Assembly (NCBI GenBank): GCA_035248685.1
Contig: DATFHF010000027.1
Coordinates: forward strand, 62,001-126,000
DNA from: Jatrophihabitans_A sp035248685
Lineage (GTDB): Bacteria; Actinomycetota; Actinomycetes; Mycobacteriales; Jatrophihabitantaceae
DNA length: 64,000 nucleotides
Reading direction: 5' to 3'
Shown here: positions 16,856 through 24,889 of the stretch, piece after piece
Layout of the letters: every line of letters starts with the position of its first letter
Numbering within the stretch: the stretch's first letter is position 1
Translations under genes and position numbers: made by a program
The notes under the pieces: generated by a model
The model's database searches: none
Told to the model about the DNA's origin: nothing
What the model saw: only the letters and a program-made list of their open reading frames with translations

Positions 16856-17865
16856 ATGAGCAAACAGGAATTCAGCGTTCCGAAGCTAGCGGCGCTGTTG
16901 CGTTCGGAGCTGGACGCCTACCTCATGTTGGAAGACTTGCTGTGGGGCGAGAACGGCCCGGAGTCCTGCCCGAAGTGCGGCGCGGTCGGTCGTCAGTATT
17001 TCCTAAACCCGGCCAACGGCGTATCGCGTAAGACCCGTACGGGTAAGGACACTGAGCGTCGGATTTGGAAGTGTGGGCACTGCCGGGGCAAGTACAGCGT
17101 GCTTGTAAATACCATTTTCCACGGCACGAAGATCAGCATTCGCACTTGGTTGCTGGTGATCTTCGAGTTCTGCGCGTCGAAGAACTCCATCTCTGCATGG
17201 AAATCTCGCGCAAGTACGAAATCACCAATGAAACGGCGTGGCACATGCTGCACCGGATTCGGGAGGCCATGCAGTTCGAGCCAGCGGCCGGCCTGTTCGG
17301 CGGCGCTGTCCAGGTTGACGAAACGTGGATCGGTGGCGACCCGCGCAACTGGCACGCTTCCGACCCGCGCCAGGTGGAGCGGCAGCGTGAGGGCCGGGGC
17401 AGTGGACCAACGGACAAGCAGCCGGTGGTGTCGCTGGTGCACTACGAGACTCGGACCGCTTACGCCAAGGTGGTTGCCGATGTGACCGGCAAGAGCTTGC
17501 TGCCAGCCATCGAAGAGATGATGGACACCAAGCGGACCCACCTCCACACCGATGGACACTCGGGTTACCGCAACATCGCAAGCCAGTTCGCCCGGCACGA
17601 GTCGGTGGATCACAGCGTCGGGGAGTACGCCCGGGGCAACGTGTCCACCAACCTCAACGAAGGTTTCCACTCGCAGCTCAAGCGGTCCATCGACGGCACG
17701 CACCACCATGTTTCGGTGGAGCACCTACAGCGCTACCTGAATCAGTTCTCGTGGCTGTACACGCACTGCAAGCGCACCGACTCAGAGCGGATGCGGACCC
17801 TGCTCGGCAACGTCCAGGGGCGACGGCTCACCTACAAGCCATTGGTCGCCAAGGTGGACTTCTAG
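16856..17865 (+). pseudogene. IS1595-type transposase, frameshifted
   Basis: The first frame begins MSKQEFSVPKL and carries the zinc ribbon CPKCGAVG...WKCGHCRGKY and TWLLVIFEFCASKNSIS. The sequel lies in the -1 frame: MEISRKYEITNETAWHMLHRIREAM, VDETWIGG (first catalytic Asp), HTDGHSGY, then VSTNLNEGFHSQLKRSIDGTHHHVS, to the stop at 17865. The frames meet at about 17195-17205 (GCATGGAAATC). Loss of one A between GCA and ATG would explain it. I see no convincing slippery heptamer, so decay is more likely than programmed frameshifting. No clear terminal inverted repeats or target duplication were found. Confidence 0.8.
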
Positions 17866-18345
17866 CTAGTTTCCATAGACTCGTTTTGTCGGCCAGACAT
17901 CGTGATCAGGGTCCCACCAGATGACGGAAAACTCGTTCTGGTTCTGTATGCCCCACAAACGTTTTGCTCCGGTGAGATGCAGGCTATGTATCCGGTCGTG
18001 ATCGTCCGGGTAGCGCTCCTGGGCGCGCCGCTGGGCGTCCGGGTTAGGACTGCCTCCCGCCACGTCCTCCCTCTTGCCTATCCGGCCGTTAAGCACCTCC
18101 CGGACGGATAGGTTCTCCATCTCCCGCATGAAGTCGATCAACACGCGGTGATCGGTGGGGTTGATCTTGGTAAGGCACCACTGGCTATCGACGTCAACCT
18201 CGTTGAACCGAAATCGGAATGGTCGGTCCAGCGTTGGATCATCAGGGGGCGACGCTACGGGCCGCTTCCCGCCACGGGTTGGAGTGGAAGCGGCCCGCTT
18301 TTGGCGTTCTAGCCGGGCCTGCTGCCGGGGAGTCTTGTCGCCCAC
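17866..18345 (-). CDS. putative toxin partner of Panacea antitoxin
   Basis: About 159 residues: a basic N-terminal tail, then FRFRFNEVDVDSQW and a C-terminal RIHSLHLTGAKRLWGIQNQNEFSVIWWDPDHDVWPTKR. The end resembles RelE-like mRNA-interferase or related compact beta-sheet toxins, but I cannot fix the family. It directly follows the Panacea gene with a one-base overlap (TAGTG), the usual antitoxin-first order of two-gene toxin-antitoxin operons. The toxin role is inferred from this pairing. Confidence 0.6.
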   Translation of the reverse strand: MGDKTPRQQARLERQKRAASTPTRGGKRPVASPPDDPTLDRPFRFRFNEVDVDSQWCLTKINPTDHRVLIDFMREMENLSVREVLNGRIGKREDVAGGSPNPDAQRRAQERYPDDHDRIHSLHLTGAKRLWGIQNQNEFSVIWWDPDHDVWPTKRVYGN

Positions 18346-18794
18346 TAGCCGTCAGCAGAAGTGCCGAGCAGTCCTTCGTAATACTCGACCATTGCAGCAG
18401 GCGTGATCGTCGCCGTGCTCCGCGCACCGGGAGGTGTATCGCCCCGGGCATCCCGCCAAGGAGCCTCCCGGTGCGTCAACTCGCTCAGTTCGGCTCCACT
18501 CCGGTCGCCGTAGAACTGAAGAACTACGTCAACGGACTCGGCCTCAGCGGGGTCAAGAGCGTCCGGGTTGCCTCCATCGACGTGATCCACCATGTATTCC
18601 AGGCGGTGCCGCTGGTAGAGCTTGGGCGAAACCGGGCCGTTGGCCCACGCCTCGATCCGGTCCGCAAAGAGGGGGCGTTCCTCCCAGACCAAGTGCCAGG
18701 CCTGGGAGTAGTAGCAAAGTTTCTGGAGCTTCGTCGCCGTCATCGGCCCGTGCTGCCGGAGGATGTATTCCGCTACATCGAGGACCGTTGCCAT
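18345..18794 (-). CDS. Panacea (DUF4065) domain protein, probable antitoxin
   Basis: About 149 residues starting MATVLDVAEYILRQHGPMTATKLQKLCYYSQAWHLVWEERPLF, then EAWANGPVSPKLY, the hallmark of the Panacea/SocA-like domain. Family members act as antitoxins for many unrelated toxins and as phage-encoded proteins. The start chosen is the ATG at 18794. A longer frame starts at 18830 without family similarity. Co-operonic with the downstream putative toxin. Confidence 0.82.
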   Translation of the reverse strand: MATVLDVAEYILRQHGPMTATKLQKLCYYSQAWHLVWEERPLFADRIEAWANGPVSPKLYQRHRLEYMVDHVDGGNPDALDPAEAESVDVVLQFYGDRSGAELSELTHREAPWRDARGDTPPGARSTATITPAAMVEYYEGLLGTSADG

Positions 18795-18833
18795 CAGATG
18801 CCCCCTCCAAGCGGTCCACACGTCGCCCACAGG

Positions 18834-18992
18834 TTATCCACCTGATACGACACTCTCATCCACAGTCCGCCTGAGTGTGACATTACCCTCCGACGCGCGG
18901 TAGCGGTTTTGCGAAATCTCAGCAACATCGGACAAAAGGTACCGGCCGGCTGGGCTGGGTCCCTCAACCCGCATATCACCCAGTTATCCACA
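18834..18992. other. cluster of three DnaA-box-like 9-mers
   Basis: TTATCCACC (18834-18842), TCATCCACA (18857-18865) and a perfect consensus TTATCCACA (18984-18992), all on the same strand in the gap between the Panacea gene and the SAF gene. They may bind DnaA or mark the edge of the island. No replication gene is nearby. Confidence 0.4.
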
Positions 18993-19042
18993 AATTCGGT
19001 GCGGGCACCGAGTTCGCCGGCAATACCGGCAAGGCTCGACGC

Positions 19043-19705
19043 ATGTCACAGCTGCCCTCCACCTTTCGTGCTCTGCTCACCGTCCTCGCCGGCTGGCCTC
19101 GCCGGGTCGGGGCGCTGATTTGCCTAGTGCTCGCCATCCTCGGCGCGCTCGGTTTCGGCGGTCACGCCGCGCCCGCCGCCCTGGGTTCGGTTCTGGTCGC
19201 CAGCCGAACGCTCCAGCCAGGGGTTGTGCTGGCCGCCGCCGACCTGAGCGCCGTCCGCTGGCCGGCGACCGCGGTGCCCGCCGGCGCTTTGCATCGAAGC
19301 GCCGACGCGGTAGGCCGGCGGGTAGCCGGGGCGCTCGCGCGCGGCGAGCCCATTCAACTGGGCGATCTGTTGGAACCTGCGATCGCAACCGCCCTCGGAT
19401 CCGGGCAGGTAGCCACCACGGTGACGCTGGCCGACCCACATCAGGTCGCGATCCTCGCCAGGGGTTCACGGATCGACCTGTACGGCACCCCGCCCAGCAG
19501 CCTCGGTCAGGGTTCGACCGACGGCACCGCAGTAGCGAGGAACGCCCTGGTTCTCGCGGTATTGCCGGCAGCTGAGTTGCACGGTGACCTCAGCCCGCCG
19601 GATACACCGGGCCTGATAATCGCCACCGATCCGACGACGGCGGGACGCATCGCGGCGCACATGTCTACGCCGTTTCTCGCTACCCTTGTTCCTCCTCCGT
19701 CGTAA
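19043..19705 (+). CDS. SAF-domain (CpaB/RcpC-like) membrane protein
   Basis: About 220 residues: an N-terminal membrane anchor (LICLVLAILGALGF), then an SAF domain (VLVASRTLQPGVVLAAADLSAVRWPATAVPAGAL, VGRRVAGALARGEPI) and a C-terminal domain like CpaB. Such proteins serve in Flp-pilus assembly, but in actinobacteria a lone copy between fmdB and mscL is common without pilus genes. No tad genes are seen here. Confidence 0.8.
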   Translation: MSQLPSTFRALLTVLAGWPRRVGALICLVLAILGALGFGGHAAPAALGSVLVASRTLQPGVVLAAADLSAVRWPATAVPAGALHRSADAVGRRVAGALARGEPIQLGDLLEPAIATALGSGQVATTVTLADPHQVAILARGSRIDLYGTPPSSLGQGSTDGTAVARNALVLAVLPAAELHGDLSPPDTPGLIIATDPTTAGRIAAHMSTPFLATLVPPPS

Positions 19706-19752
19706 TCGCACGGCAAAGCCCGGCGCGCGCTTAAACAGAAAGGGCACGACTC

Positions 19753-20190
19753 ATGGTCAAGGGCTTCAAGGACTTCCTCATGCGAGGCAACATCGTTGAC
19801 CTTGCGATCGCAGTCGTCATAGGCACCGCCTTCGCCAAGGTGATCGATGCCTTTGTCTCGGCAATCGTGACCCCGATCCTGAACGCGTTCCCGGGTGCCT
19901 CCGTCAACGGCTTGGGCTTCCATCTCCGGGGCGGCGACCTGGAGGCGAAGACCTTCATCAACTTCTCGACCATCATCAACGCGATCATCGTGTTCGTGCT
20001 GACCGCCGCGGTTGTGTACTTCATCTTCGTTGTGCCGATGGTCAGGATGCAGGAGCGGCGGGCCAGGGGCTTGGAGCCTGAGCCGGAGGCAGTTCCGGAA
20101 GCTACCCTGCTGCTTCGTGAGATCCGGGATTCGCTCGGCGCCCGGCCGAACGGCACCGCGGCTTCGACTCCGCAGCATCCGCGGGTGTAA
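19753..20190 (+). CDS. mscL: large-conductance mechanosensitive channel
   Basis: MscL, the osmotic safety valve of the cytoplasmic membrane. MVKGFKDFLMRGNIVDLAIAVVIGTAFAKVIDAFV is the first pore helix. The second helix is NAIIVFVLTAAVVYFIFVVP. The C-terminal cytoplasmic helix is slightly extended (total 145 residues). The ribosome-binding site GAAAGGG lies seven bases before the ATG. Confidence 0.97.
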   Translation: MVKGFKDFLMRGNIVDLAIAVVIGTAFAKVIDAFVSAIVTPILNAFPGASVNGLGFHLRGGDLEAKTFINFSTIINAIIVFVLTAAVVYFIFVVPMVRMQERRARGLEPEPEAVPEATLLLREIRDSLGARPNGTAASTPQHPRV

Positions 20191-20297
20191 TTGGTCCGGT
20201 AGCCGGCTATCGGTGTGTTCGCGGTAGTCGGCCCATCCAGAGCGATCCGCGCCGGAACTCTCGAACAGCCCGGCGCGGTGCCCGAAACCGGCTGTCG

Positions 20298-20546
20298 TCA
20301 TTCGTGGTGCGGCGGTCGCTGCTCCAGGTACCACTCGTCGTCGTAGTCAGGCGCCTCGTCGCCCCAGCCGAGCTCGCGCTCGTCCGAGGAGCGACGAGGC
20401 AGCACCGGATCGCTGGACTGGCGATGCGCCGCCGGAGCGGGCGATGATGGTTCGTGGACGTTTTCGTCGCCGGAAGGATCCGTGGGAAGCTCGGTATCTC
20501 CAGTGATCGCCACATCGCCAGTGTGCCCGTTGGAGCGAGCTGACAA
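20298..20546 (-). CDS. small conserved acidic protein, 82 aa
   Basis: Disordered N-terminus and a conserved-looking end (RRSSDERELGWGDEAPDYDDEWYLEQRPPHHE). This WGDE...DD.WYL...RPPH pattern recurs in actinobacterial small proteins of unknown role. Divergent from the next gene with only 13 nt between the starts. Confidence 0.6.
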   Translation of the reverse strand: MSARSNGHTGDVAITGDTELPTDPSGDENVHEPSSPAPAAHRQSSDPVLPRRSSDERELGWGDEAPDYDDEWYLEQRPPHHE

Positions 20547-20559
20547 CTAGGAGGAATCC

Positions 20560-21039
20560 ATGTTCGACAAGCTGAAGAAGCTCGCCGATCAGGCGAAGGA
20601 GAAGGCGACACCGCTGGCCGGACAGGCCGCTCATAAGGCTGCCGAGCTCGCCGCCGAGGCGAAGGAGAAGGCGGGTCCGCTGGCCGAGCAGGCCAAGGAG
20701 CGGGCGACCGAGCTGGCCGCCAAGGCAGCGCCTGCGGTGTCACAGGGTGTCGGTAAGGCCGCCGGCAGCATCGATAAGGCGACCGGCGGGCGGTTCACCG
20801 ACAAGATCGACAAGGTTCAGGACGTCGTGCAGGACACCGCCAGCAAGGTGGCCGACAGAGGAGCCGGCGACAAGTCGGGCGGTTCGACGGCAGCGGACGG
20901 TTCCGCGGCTGCCGCCGCGGCTGCGGATAGCCCGGTTGTTGCCACTCCGCCCGCTGCGCCCGAGGCGCCAGCGGCACCTGCCGCTCCGCCCGTCGACGGT
21001 GGCGCCGACCCCACGCAGGGCTCAGGCGACCAGCCCTAA
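20560..21039 (+). CDS. antitoxin-like (Rv0909/MT0933-type) repeat protein
   Basis: About 159 residues. The N-terminal 100 are repetitive Lys/Glu/Ala helices (repeats of KEKATPLA, KEKAGPLA) ending in TGGRFTDKIDKVQDVV, the signature of the small actinobacterial proteins annotated as antitoxins after Rv0909. The C-terminal 55 residues are Ala/Pro-rich and disordered. No toxin gene is adjacent, so the antitoxin label is by similarity only. Strong GGAGG ribosome-binding site. Its stop overlaps the moaD start (TAATG). Confidence 0.65.
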   Translation: MFDKLKKLADQAKEKATPLAGQAAHKAAELAAEAKEKAGPLAEQAKERATELAAKAAPAVSQGVGKAAGSIDKATGGRFTDKIDKVQDVVQDTASKVADRGAGDKSGGSTAADGSAAAAAAADSPVVATPPAAPEAPAAPAAPPVDGGADPTQGSGDQP

Positions 21040-21278
21040 TGGCTGCCCTGGTCACCGTCCGGTACTGGGCTGGCGCCCGCCGGGCGGCTGGCCGGGAGTC
21101 CGAGCAGTTGTGCGCGGTCGACCTGACGGACCTGCTCGCCCAGCTGAGTTCACGAACCGCACTGGCGCCGGTGATCGCTGCGAGCGCAGTCCTGGTGGAC
21201 GAGGTCACCGCCGATCCGGCGCAGCCCCTCCACGAGGGTGCCGTGGTGGATGTGCTGCCACCTTTCGCAGGCGGCTGA
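21039..21278 (+). CDS. moaD: molybdopterin synthase small subunit (MoaD/ThiS)
   Basis: 79-residue ubiquitin-fold sulfur carrier ending in the required Gly-Gly (LPPFAGG), which is thiocarboxylated and donates sulfur to precursor Z together with MoaE. It is coupled to the upstream gene and convergent with moaE, which starts 467 nt away on the other strand. Confidence 0.9.
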   Translation: MAALVTVRYWAGARRAAGRESEQLCAVDLTDLLAQLSSRTALAPVIAASAVLVDEVTADPAQPLHEGAVVDVLPPFAGG

Positions 21279-21325
21279 CAGCGGCCGGCGTGAGCTCGCA
21301 CCGACGCCGCCCACATGTCCTATGG

Positions 21326-21745
21326 CTACGGGCAGTTCACCCACTCATCGGTTCCGTCGGCGAACACCTGCCGCTTCCAGATCGGTAGCCGCGCCTTGGC
21401 CTCGTCCACCAGGCGCCGGCAGCTGTCGAAGGCCTGCCCGCGGTGGGCGGCGGAGACCGCGGCAACCAGCGCCACGTCGCCGATCCGCAGTGATCCGACC
21501 CGGTGGCTGACCGCCACCGCGATCACCGCAGGGTCAGTGGCCACCTCTTCGGCAACCTCGGTCAACACCTGCTCGGCAGTGGGATAGCCGCTGTACTCCA
21601 GCTCAGTCACCGTCCGGCCGTGGTCATGGTCGCGAACCACCCCGCAGAAGCTCACTTCGGCACCGCCGGCCGGATCACGCACCGCCCGGGTGTGGGCTTC
21701 GACGTCCAGCGGCTGATCGCTGATGGCGGCGATCCGGACCTTCAT
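21326..21745 (-). CDS. moaE: molybdopterin synthase catalytic subunit
   Basis: 139 residues. GGAEVSFCGVVRDHDHGRTVTELEYSGYP and the active-site region AHRGQAFDSCRRLVDEAKARLPIWKRQ are diagnostic. Last gene of the moaC-mog-moaE operon. Its ATG overlaps the mog stop. Confidence 0.94.
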   Translation of the reverse strand: MKVRIAAISDQPLDVEAHTRAVRDPAGGAEVSFCGVVRDHDHGRTVTELEYSGYPTAEQVLTEVAEEVATDPAVIAVAVSHRVGSLRIGDVALVAAVSAAHRGQAFDSCRRLVDEAKARLPIWKRQVFADGTDEWVNCP

Positions 21746-22245
21746 ACCCCGCCGCCCGGACGGTGATCCCCGCCGGCCGCCTGATCGAGTACATGGCCGA
21801 CCAGCGGTTCCAGCACGCCGAGCGCATCGCGCACGCCACCCGGCGATCCCGGCAGCGTCACCACCAGCGCGTTGCCTACCATTCCGGACACCCCGCGGGA
21901 CAGCACGGCGGTCGGCACCCGATCCACGTTGACCGCCCGGATTCGCTCCGATATCCCGGGAATCGGTCGCTCCAGCAGCGGCGCCACCGCCTCGGGTGTC
22001 ACATCGGTCGGGGTGACGCCGGTTCCGCCGGTGGTCAGCACCAATCTGGCCCCACCGGCCACCGCCTGCTCGACTGCCGTCCGGATGGCCGACACGTCAT
22101 CCGGCACGACCTGGCGCACCAGCACCTGGTAACCCCAGGCGGCCACCGCATCGGCCAGCAACTGGCCGGAGTCGTCGGCCCGCTCACCGGCGGCCGACCG
22201 GTTCGAGCAGGTGATCACCGCGGCCGCAATCACCCGCGGCGCCAT
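21742..22245 (-). CDS. mog: molybdopterin adenylyltransferase (MogA/MoaB family)
   Basis: 167 residues with LVLTTGGTGVTPTDVTPEA and VVTLPGSPGGVRDAL, the MPT-binding motifs of the MogA/MoaB fold. Activates molybdopterin by adenylation before metal insertion. Overlaps moaC by 16 nt and moaE by 4 nt. Confidence 0.92.
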   Translation of the reverse strand: MAPRVIAAAVITCSNRSAAGERADDSGQLLADAVAAWGYQVLVRQVVPDDVSAIRTAVEQAVAGGARLVLTTGGTGVTPTDVTPEAVAPLLERPIPGISERIRAVNVDRVPTAVLSRGVSGMVGNALVVTLPGSPGGVRDALGVLEPLVGHVLDQAAGGDHRPGGGV

Positions 22246-22697
22246 TCGCCACGCCGACCACCGGTCTTGTGTTCCAGCCGGATCTCACCGAGCACCGCAC
22301 CCCGATCGACTGCTTTCACCATGTCGTACAAGGCCAAACCAGCCGTGACCACGCAGGTGAGCGCTTCCATCTCGACGCCGGTGCGGTCGGCGGTACGAAC
22401 CACCGCGGTGATGCCGACGAAATCGTCGCCCAGCTCCAGGTCCAGCGTGACACCGTGAATGGCCACCGGGTGACACAGCGGAATCAGCTCAGGGGTGCGC
22501 TTGGCCGCAGCGATGCCGGCTATCCGGGCGATTGCGAGGGCGTCTCCCTTCGGCAGGCCGTCCGCCCTCAGCAGGGCAATCACCTCGGCAGTGGTATGGA
22601 AACGGCCCGACGCGACGGCCTCGCGGACGGTGACATCCTTGCCGGAAACGTCAACCATTCGGGCCGCGCCGGTGGCATCCACGTGAGTCAGCTCCAC
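22230..22697 (-). CDS. moaC: cyclic pyranopterin monophosphate synthase
   Basis: 155 residues. Conserved MVDVSGKDVTVREAVASG and PELIPLCHPVAIHGVTLDLE regions, and EMEALTCVVTAGLALYDMVKAVD near the C-terminus. Catalyses the second part of precursor Z formation. Its MoaA partner is not in this window. Confidence 0.95.
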   Translation of the reverse strand: MELTHVDATGAARMVDVSGKDVTVREAVASGRFHTTAEVIALLRADGLPKGDALAIARIAGIAAAKRTPELIPLCHPVAIHGVTLDLELGDDFVGITAVVRTADRTGVEMEALTCVVTAGLALYDMVKAVDRGAVLGEIRLEHKTGGRRGEWRRG

Positions 22698-22797
22698 ACC
22701 GCCAGCCTACGGCGTCCTGGGCGGCGTCCAGCGAAACGTGCGACCCGGTCGGCGGCGGCGGTTGAGTACGATGTCCGGGGCCCACCGGCGGCCCGGG

Positions 22798-24270
22798 ATG
22801 GTGAGGGCATTGGCGATCGAGGACGGCCGCCGCACCGGCTCAGCCATCGATCCGGATCAGTTGCGGATCTGCCTGCAGGTGCTCGAGCAGTTGCGCGAGG
22901 TGGCGGAGGATCATCCCGACTACGTGCAGGTCCGCCGGGCGACGGCGAAGATGGTCAAGGCGGTGAAGAAGCAGCGTCGGCTGGAGAGCCGAGCCGATGT
23001 GTTGCAGGCGGATCGGGCTGTGGTCGCGGCGACCGCCACCGGCTCGCCGACTCGCATCGACGATGAGACCCAGGGCATTCCACTGGTGTCCACCGCGGCC
23101 GGCGCCTCGGCCGGAACGCTGATCGTGGCTCGGGCTTGCTATATCTGCAAGGAAAAGTACCGGCAGGTGGACGCGTTCTACCACCAGCTGTGCCCGGCCT
23201 GCGCGGCGCTGAACCATGCCCGCCGGCAGGCCCGGACCGACCTGACCGGCCGGCGCGCACTGCTGACCGGTGGCCGCGCCAAGATCGGCATGTACATCGC
23301 GCTCCGGCTGCTGCGCGACGGGGCCCACACCACAATCACTACCCGGTTTCCGAATGACGCGGTACGACGGTTCACCGCACTGGCCGACAGCGGCGATTGG
23401 TTGCACCGACTGCGGATCGTGGGCATCGACCTGCGCGATCCGGCTCAAGTGGTGGCGCTGGCCGATTCGGTGGCCGAGCAGGGCTCGCTCGACATCCTGA
23501 TCAACAATGCCGCGCAAACCGTGCGACGCTCGCCGGGCGCGTATGGCCCGCTGGCCGAAGCCGAATCGGCCCCGCTGCCGGACGGCGAGCTACCCGACAT
23601 CGTGACCTTCGACCACACCAGCGACGCCCACCCGGCCGCGTTGGCCGGCTCGCTCGCCCAGCATCCGAGGCCGCACCTGCTGGCGGCCGAGCTCACGGCG
23701 CTTGCCCTGACGGCCGGCTCAGCGGCGCCGGCGCGGCTGGCGGACCGGACCGCGATTGACGCCGGTGGTCTGGTGCCGGACCTGCACTCGGTGAACAGCT
23801 GGACCCAGAAGGTGGATGAAATCGATCCACTGGAGCTGCTCGAGGTGCAGCTGTGCAACATGACGGCACCGTTCATCCTGCTCAGCAGACTGCGGCCGGC
23901 GCTGGCTGCCTCGCCGGCTCGGCGCAAGTATGTGGTGAACGTGTCGGCCATGGAGGGTGTTTTCAGCCGTGGTTACAAGGGTGCTGGGCATCCGCACACC
24001 AATATGGCGAAGGCCGCGTTGAACATGCTGACCCGGACGTCGGCTGCCGAACTGCTGACCGACCGGATCCTGATGACCAGCGTCGATACCGGCTGGATCA
24101 CCGACGAGCGCCCGCACCCGACCAAGCTGCGGCTCGCCGAAGCGGGATTTCACGCCCCGCTAGATCTGGTCGACGGCGCTGCCCGGGTGTACGACCCGAT
24201 CGTTCGAGGCGAGCGGGGCGAGGACGTGTACGGCGTGTTCTTGAAGGACTATCACCCGTCGGGCTGGTGA
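22798..24270 (+). CDS. SDR-family oxidoreductase with N-terminal zinc-ribbon module
   Basis: About 490 residues. The first 100 residues are helical. A treble-clef or zinc-ribbon segment follows (CYICKEKYRQVDAFYHQLCPACAALN), then a short-chain dehydrogenase domain (RRALLTGGRAKIGMYIALRLLRDGAH, DILINNAAQTVRR, later KYVVNVSAMEG and HTNMAKAALNMLT). In place of the usual YxxxK there is an HxNMAK arrangement, so catalysis may differ from classical SDRs. The start is uncertain: ATG 22798 is used, and an in-frame candidate lies upstream near 22771. Substrate unknown. Confidence 0.8.
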   Translation: MVRALAIEDGRRTGSAIDPDQLRICLQVLEQLREVAEDHPDYVQVRRATAKMVKAVKKQRRLESRADVLQADRAVVAATATGSPTRIDDETQGIPLVSTAAGASAGTLIVARACYICKEKYRQVDAFYHQLCPACAALNHARRQARTDLTGRRALLTGGRAKIGMYIALRLLRDGAHTTITTRFPNDAVRRFTALADSGDWLHRLRIVGIDLRDPAQVVALADSVAEQGSLDILINNAAQTVRRSPGAYGPLAEAESAPLPDGELPDIVTFDHTSDAHPAALAGSLAQHPRPHLLAAELTALALTAGSAAPARLADRTAIDAGGLVPDLHSVNSWTQKVDEIDPLELLEVQLCNMTAPFILLSRLRPALAASPARRKYVVNVSAMEGVFSRGYKGAGHPHTNMAKAALNMLTRTSAAELLTDRILMTSVDTGWITDERPHPTKLRLAEAGFHAPLDLVDGAARVYDPIVRGERGEDVYGVFLKDYHPSGW

Positions 24271-24381
24271 TCGCGCCCCGACGTCGTGTGGACGGACCCA
24301 GGGCGCGCCGGAGATTTGACCTACACTCGGTTGCGCGCAACAACGCTGTGGCCGGCTCCCCGCTGGTTCTACGGCACTGCC

Positions 24382-24457
24382 GCCCTCGTAGCTCAGGGGA
24401 TAGAGCGCCGGACTCCTAAGCCGGGCGTCGCAGGTTCGAATCCTGCCGGGGGCACCA
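24382..24457 (+). tRNA. tRNA-Arg (anticodon CCT)
   Basis: Acceptor GCCCTCG with CGGGGGC, D-arm TAGCTCAGGGGATAGAGC, anticodon loop CTCCTAA, T-arm GCAGGTTCGAATCCTGC, discriminator A and an encoded CCA. The closing pair of the anticodon stem is an A-G mismatch. Confidence 0.93.
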
Positions 24458-24472
24458 TAGTGTTGTGTTGTC

Positions 24473-24537
24473 TCGGCTGATGCAGGACAGATCGTCGTCG
24501 GTTGATGCTGGACACGGTGTTCGGCTGATCCTTGACA
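24473..24537 (+). repeat. three 17-nt direct repeats just after tRNA-Arg
   Basis: TCGGCTGATGCAGGACA (24473), TCGGTTGATGCTGGACA (24498) and TCGGCTGATCCTTGACA (24521), spaced 25 and 23 nt. They resemble the repeated terminal motifs of IS21-type elements. No transposase gene remains beside them. Confidence 0.6.
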
Positions 24538-24580
24538 CTCCCTCGGCATGAGGGAGCTTCCGGTAGCCGCGCGAACTGAG

Positions 24581-24739
24581 TCAGCGCCGAGCTCGGCCTA
24601 GTCGCGTACTGCCCAAGATAAGGGTGATCAGAAATAGGATGGCGGCGATGATGGTGAGCCAGATCAGGCCCTTGATCACCGCGCCGATCACCGCGATCGC
24701 AACCCAGATCAGGATCAGCACCAGAATGAACCGGATCAT
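24581..24739 (-). CDS. small hydrophobic membrane protein, 52 aa
   Basis: MIRFILVLILIWVAIAVIGAV and a second hydrophobic segment make two closely spaced helices, ending in basic GSTRLGRARR. AAGGAGAG precedes the ATG at a good distance. A common actinobacterial small membrane protein type of unknown role. Confidence 0.75.
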   Translation of the reverse strand: MIRFILVLILIWVAIAVIGAVIKGLIWLTIIAAILFLITLILGSTRLGRARR

Positions 24740-24889
24740 GTGACTCTCCTTCGCCTGAAGGTCCAGCCTAGCCATCGCACGGCATCGCCACCGGCGCCCC
24801 CTGCCGATGATGCGATCAACGACGGCGACGCTTATTTCTCCGCTAAGGTCGACGCCTGATGGGAATCTCCCACGGGAAAGGCTGCGACG

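Noticed and set aside
17190..17210. Programmed -1 frameshift in the IS1595-type transposase
   Set aside because: No slippery heptamer or obvious stimulatory structure at the junction. A one-base deletion is simpler.
16856..17865. Complete insertion sequence with terminal inverted repeats
   Set aside because: No matching ends or target-site duplication could be found around the transposase relic.
24382..24457. tRNA considered as tRNA-Sec to support the selenoprotein
   Set aside because: Its anticodon is CCT (Arg) and the arms have normal length. It is not a tRNA-Sec.
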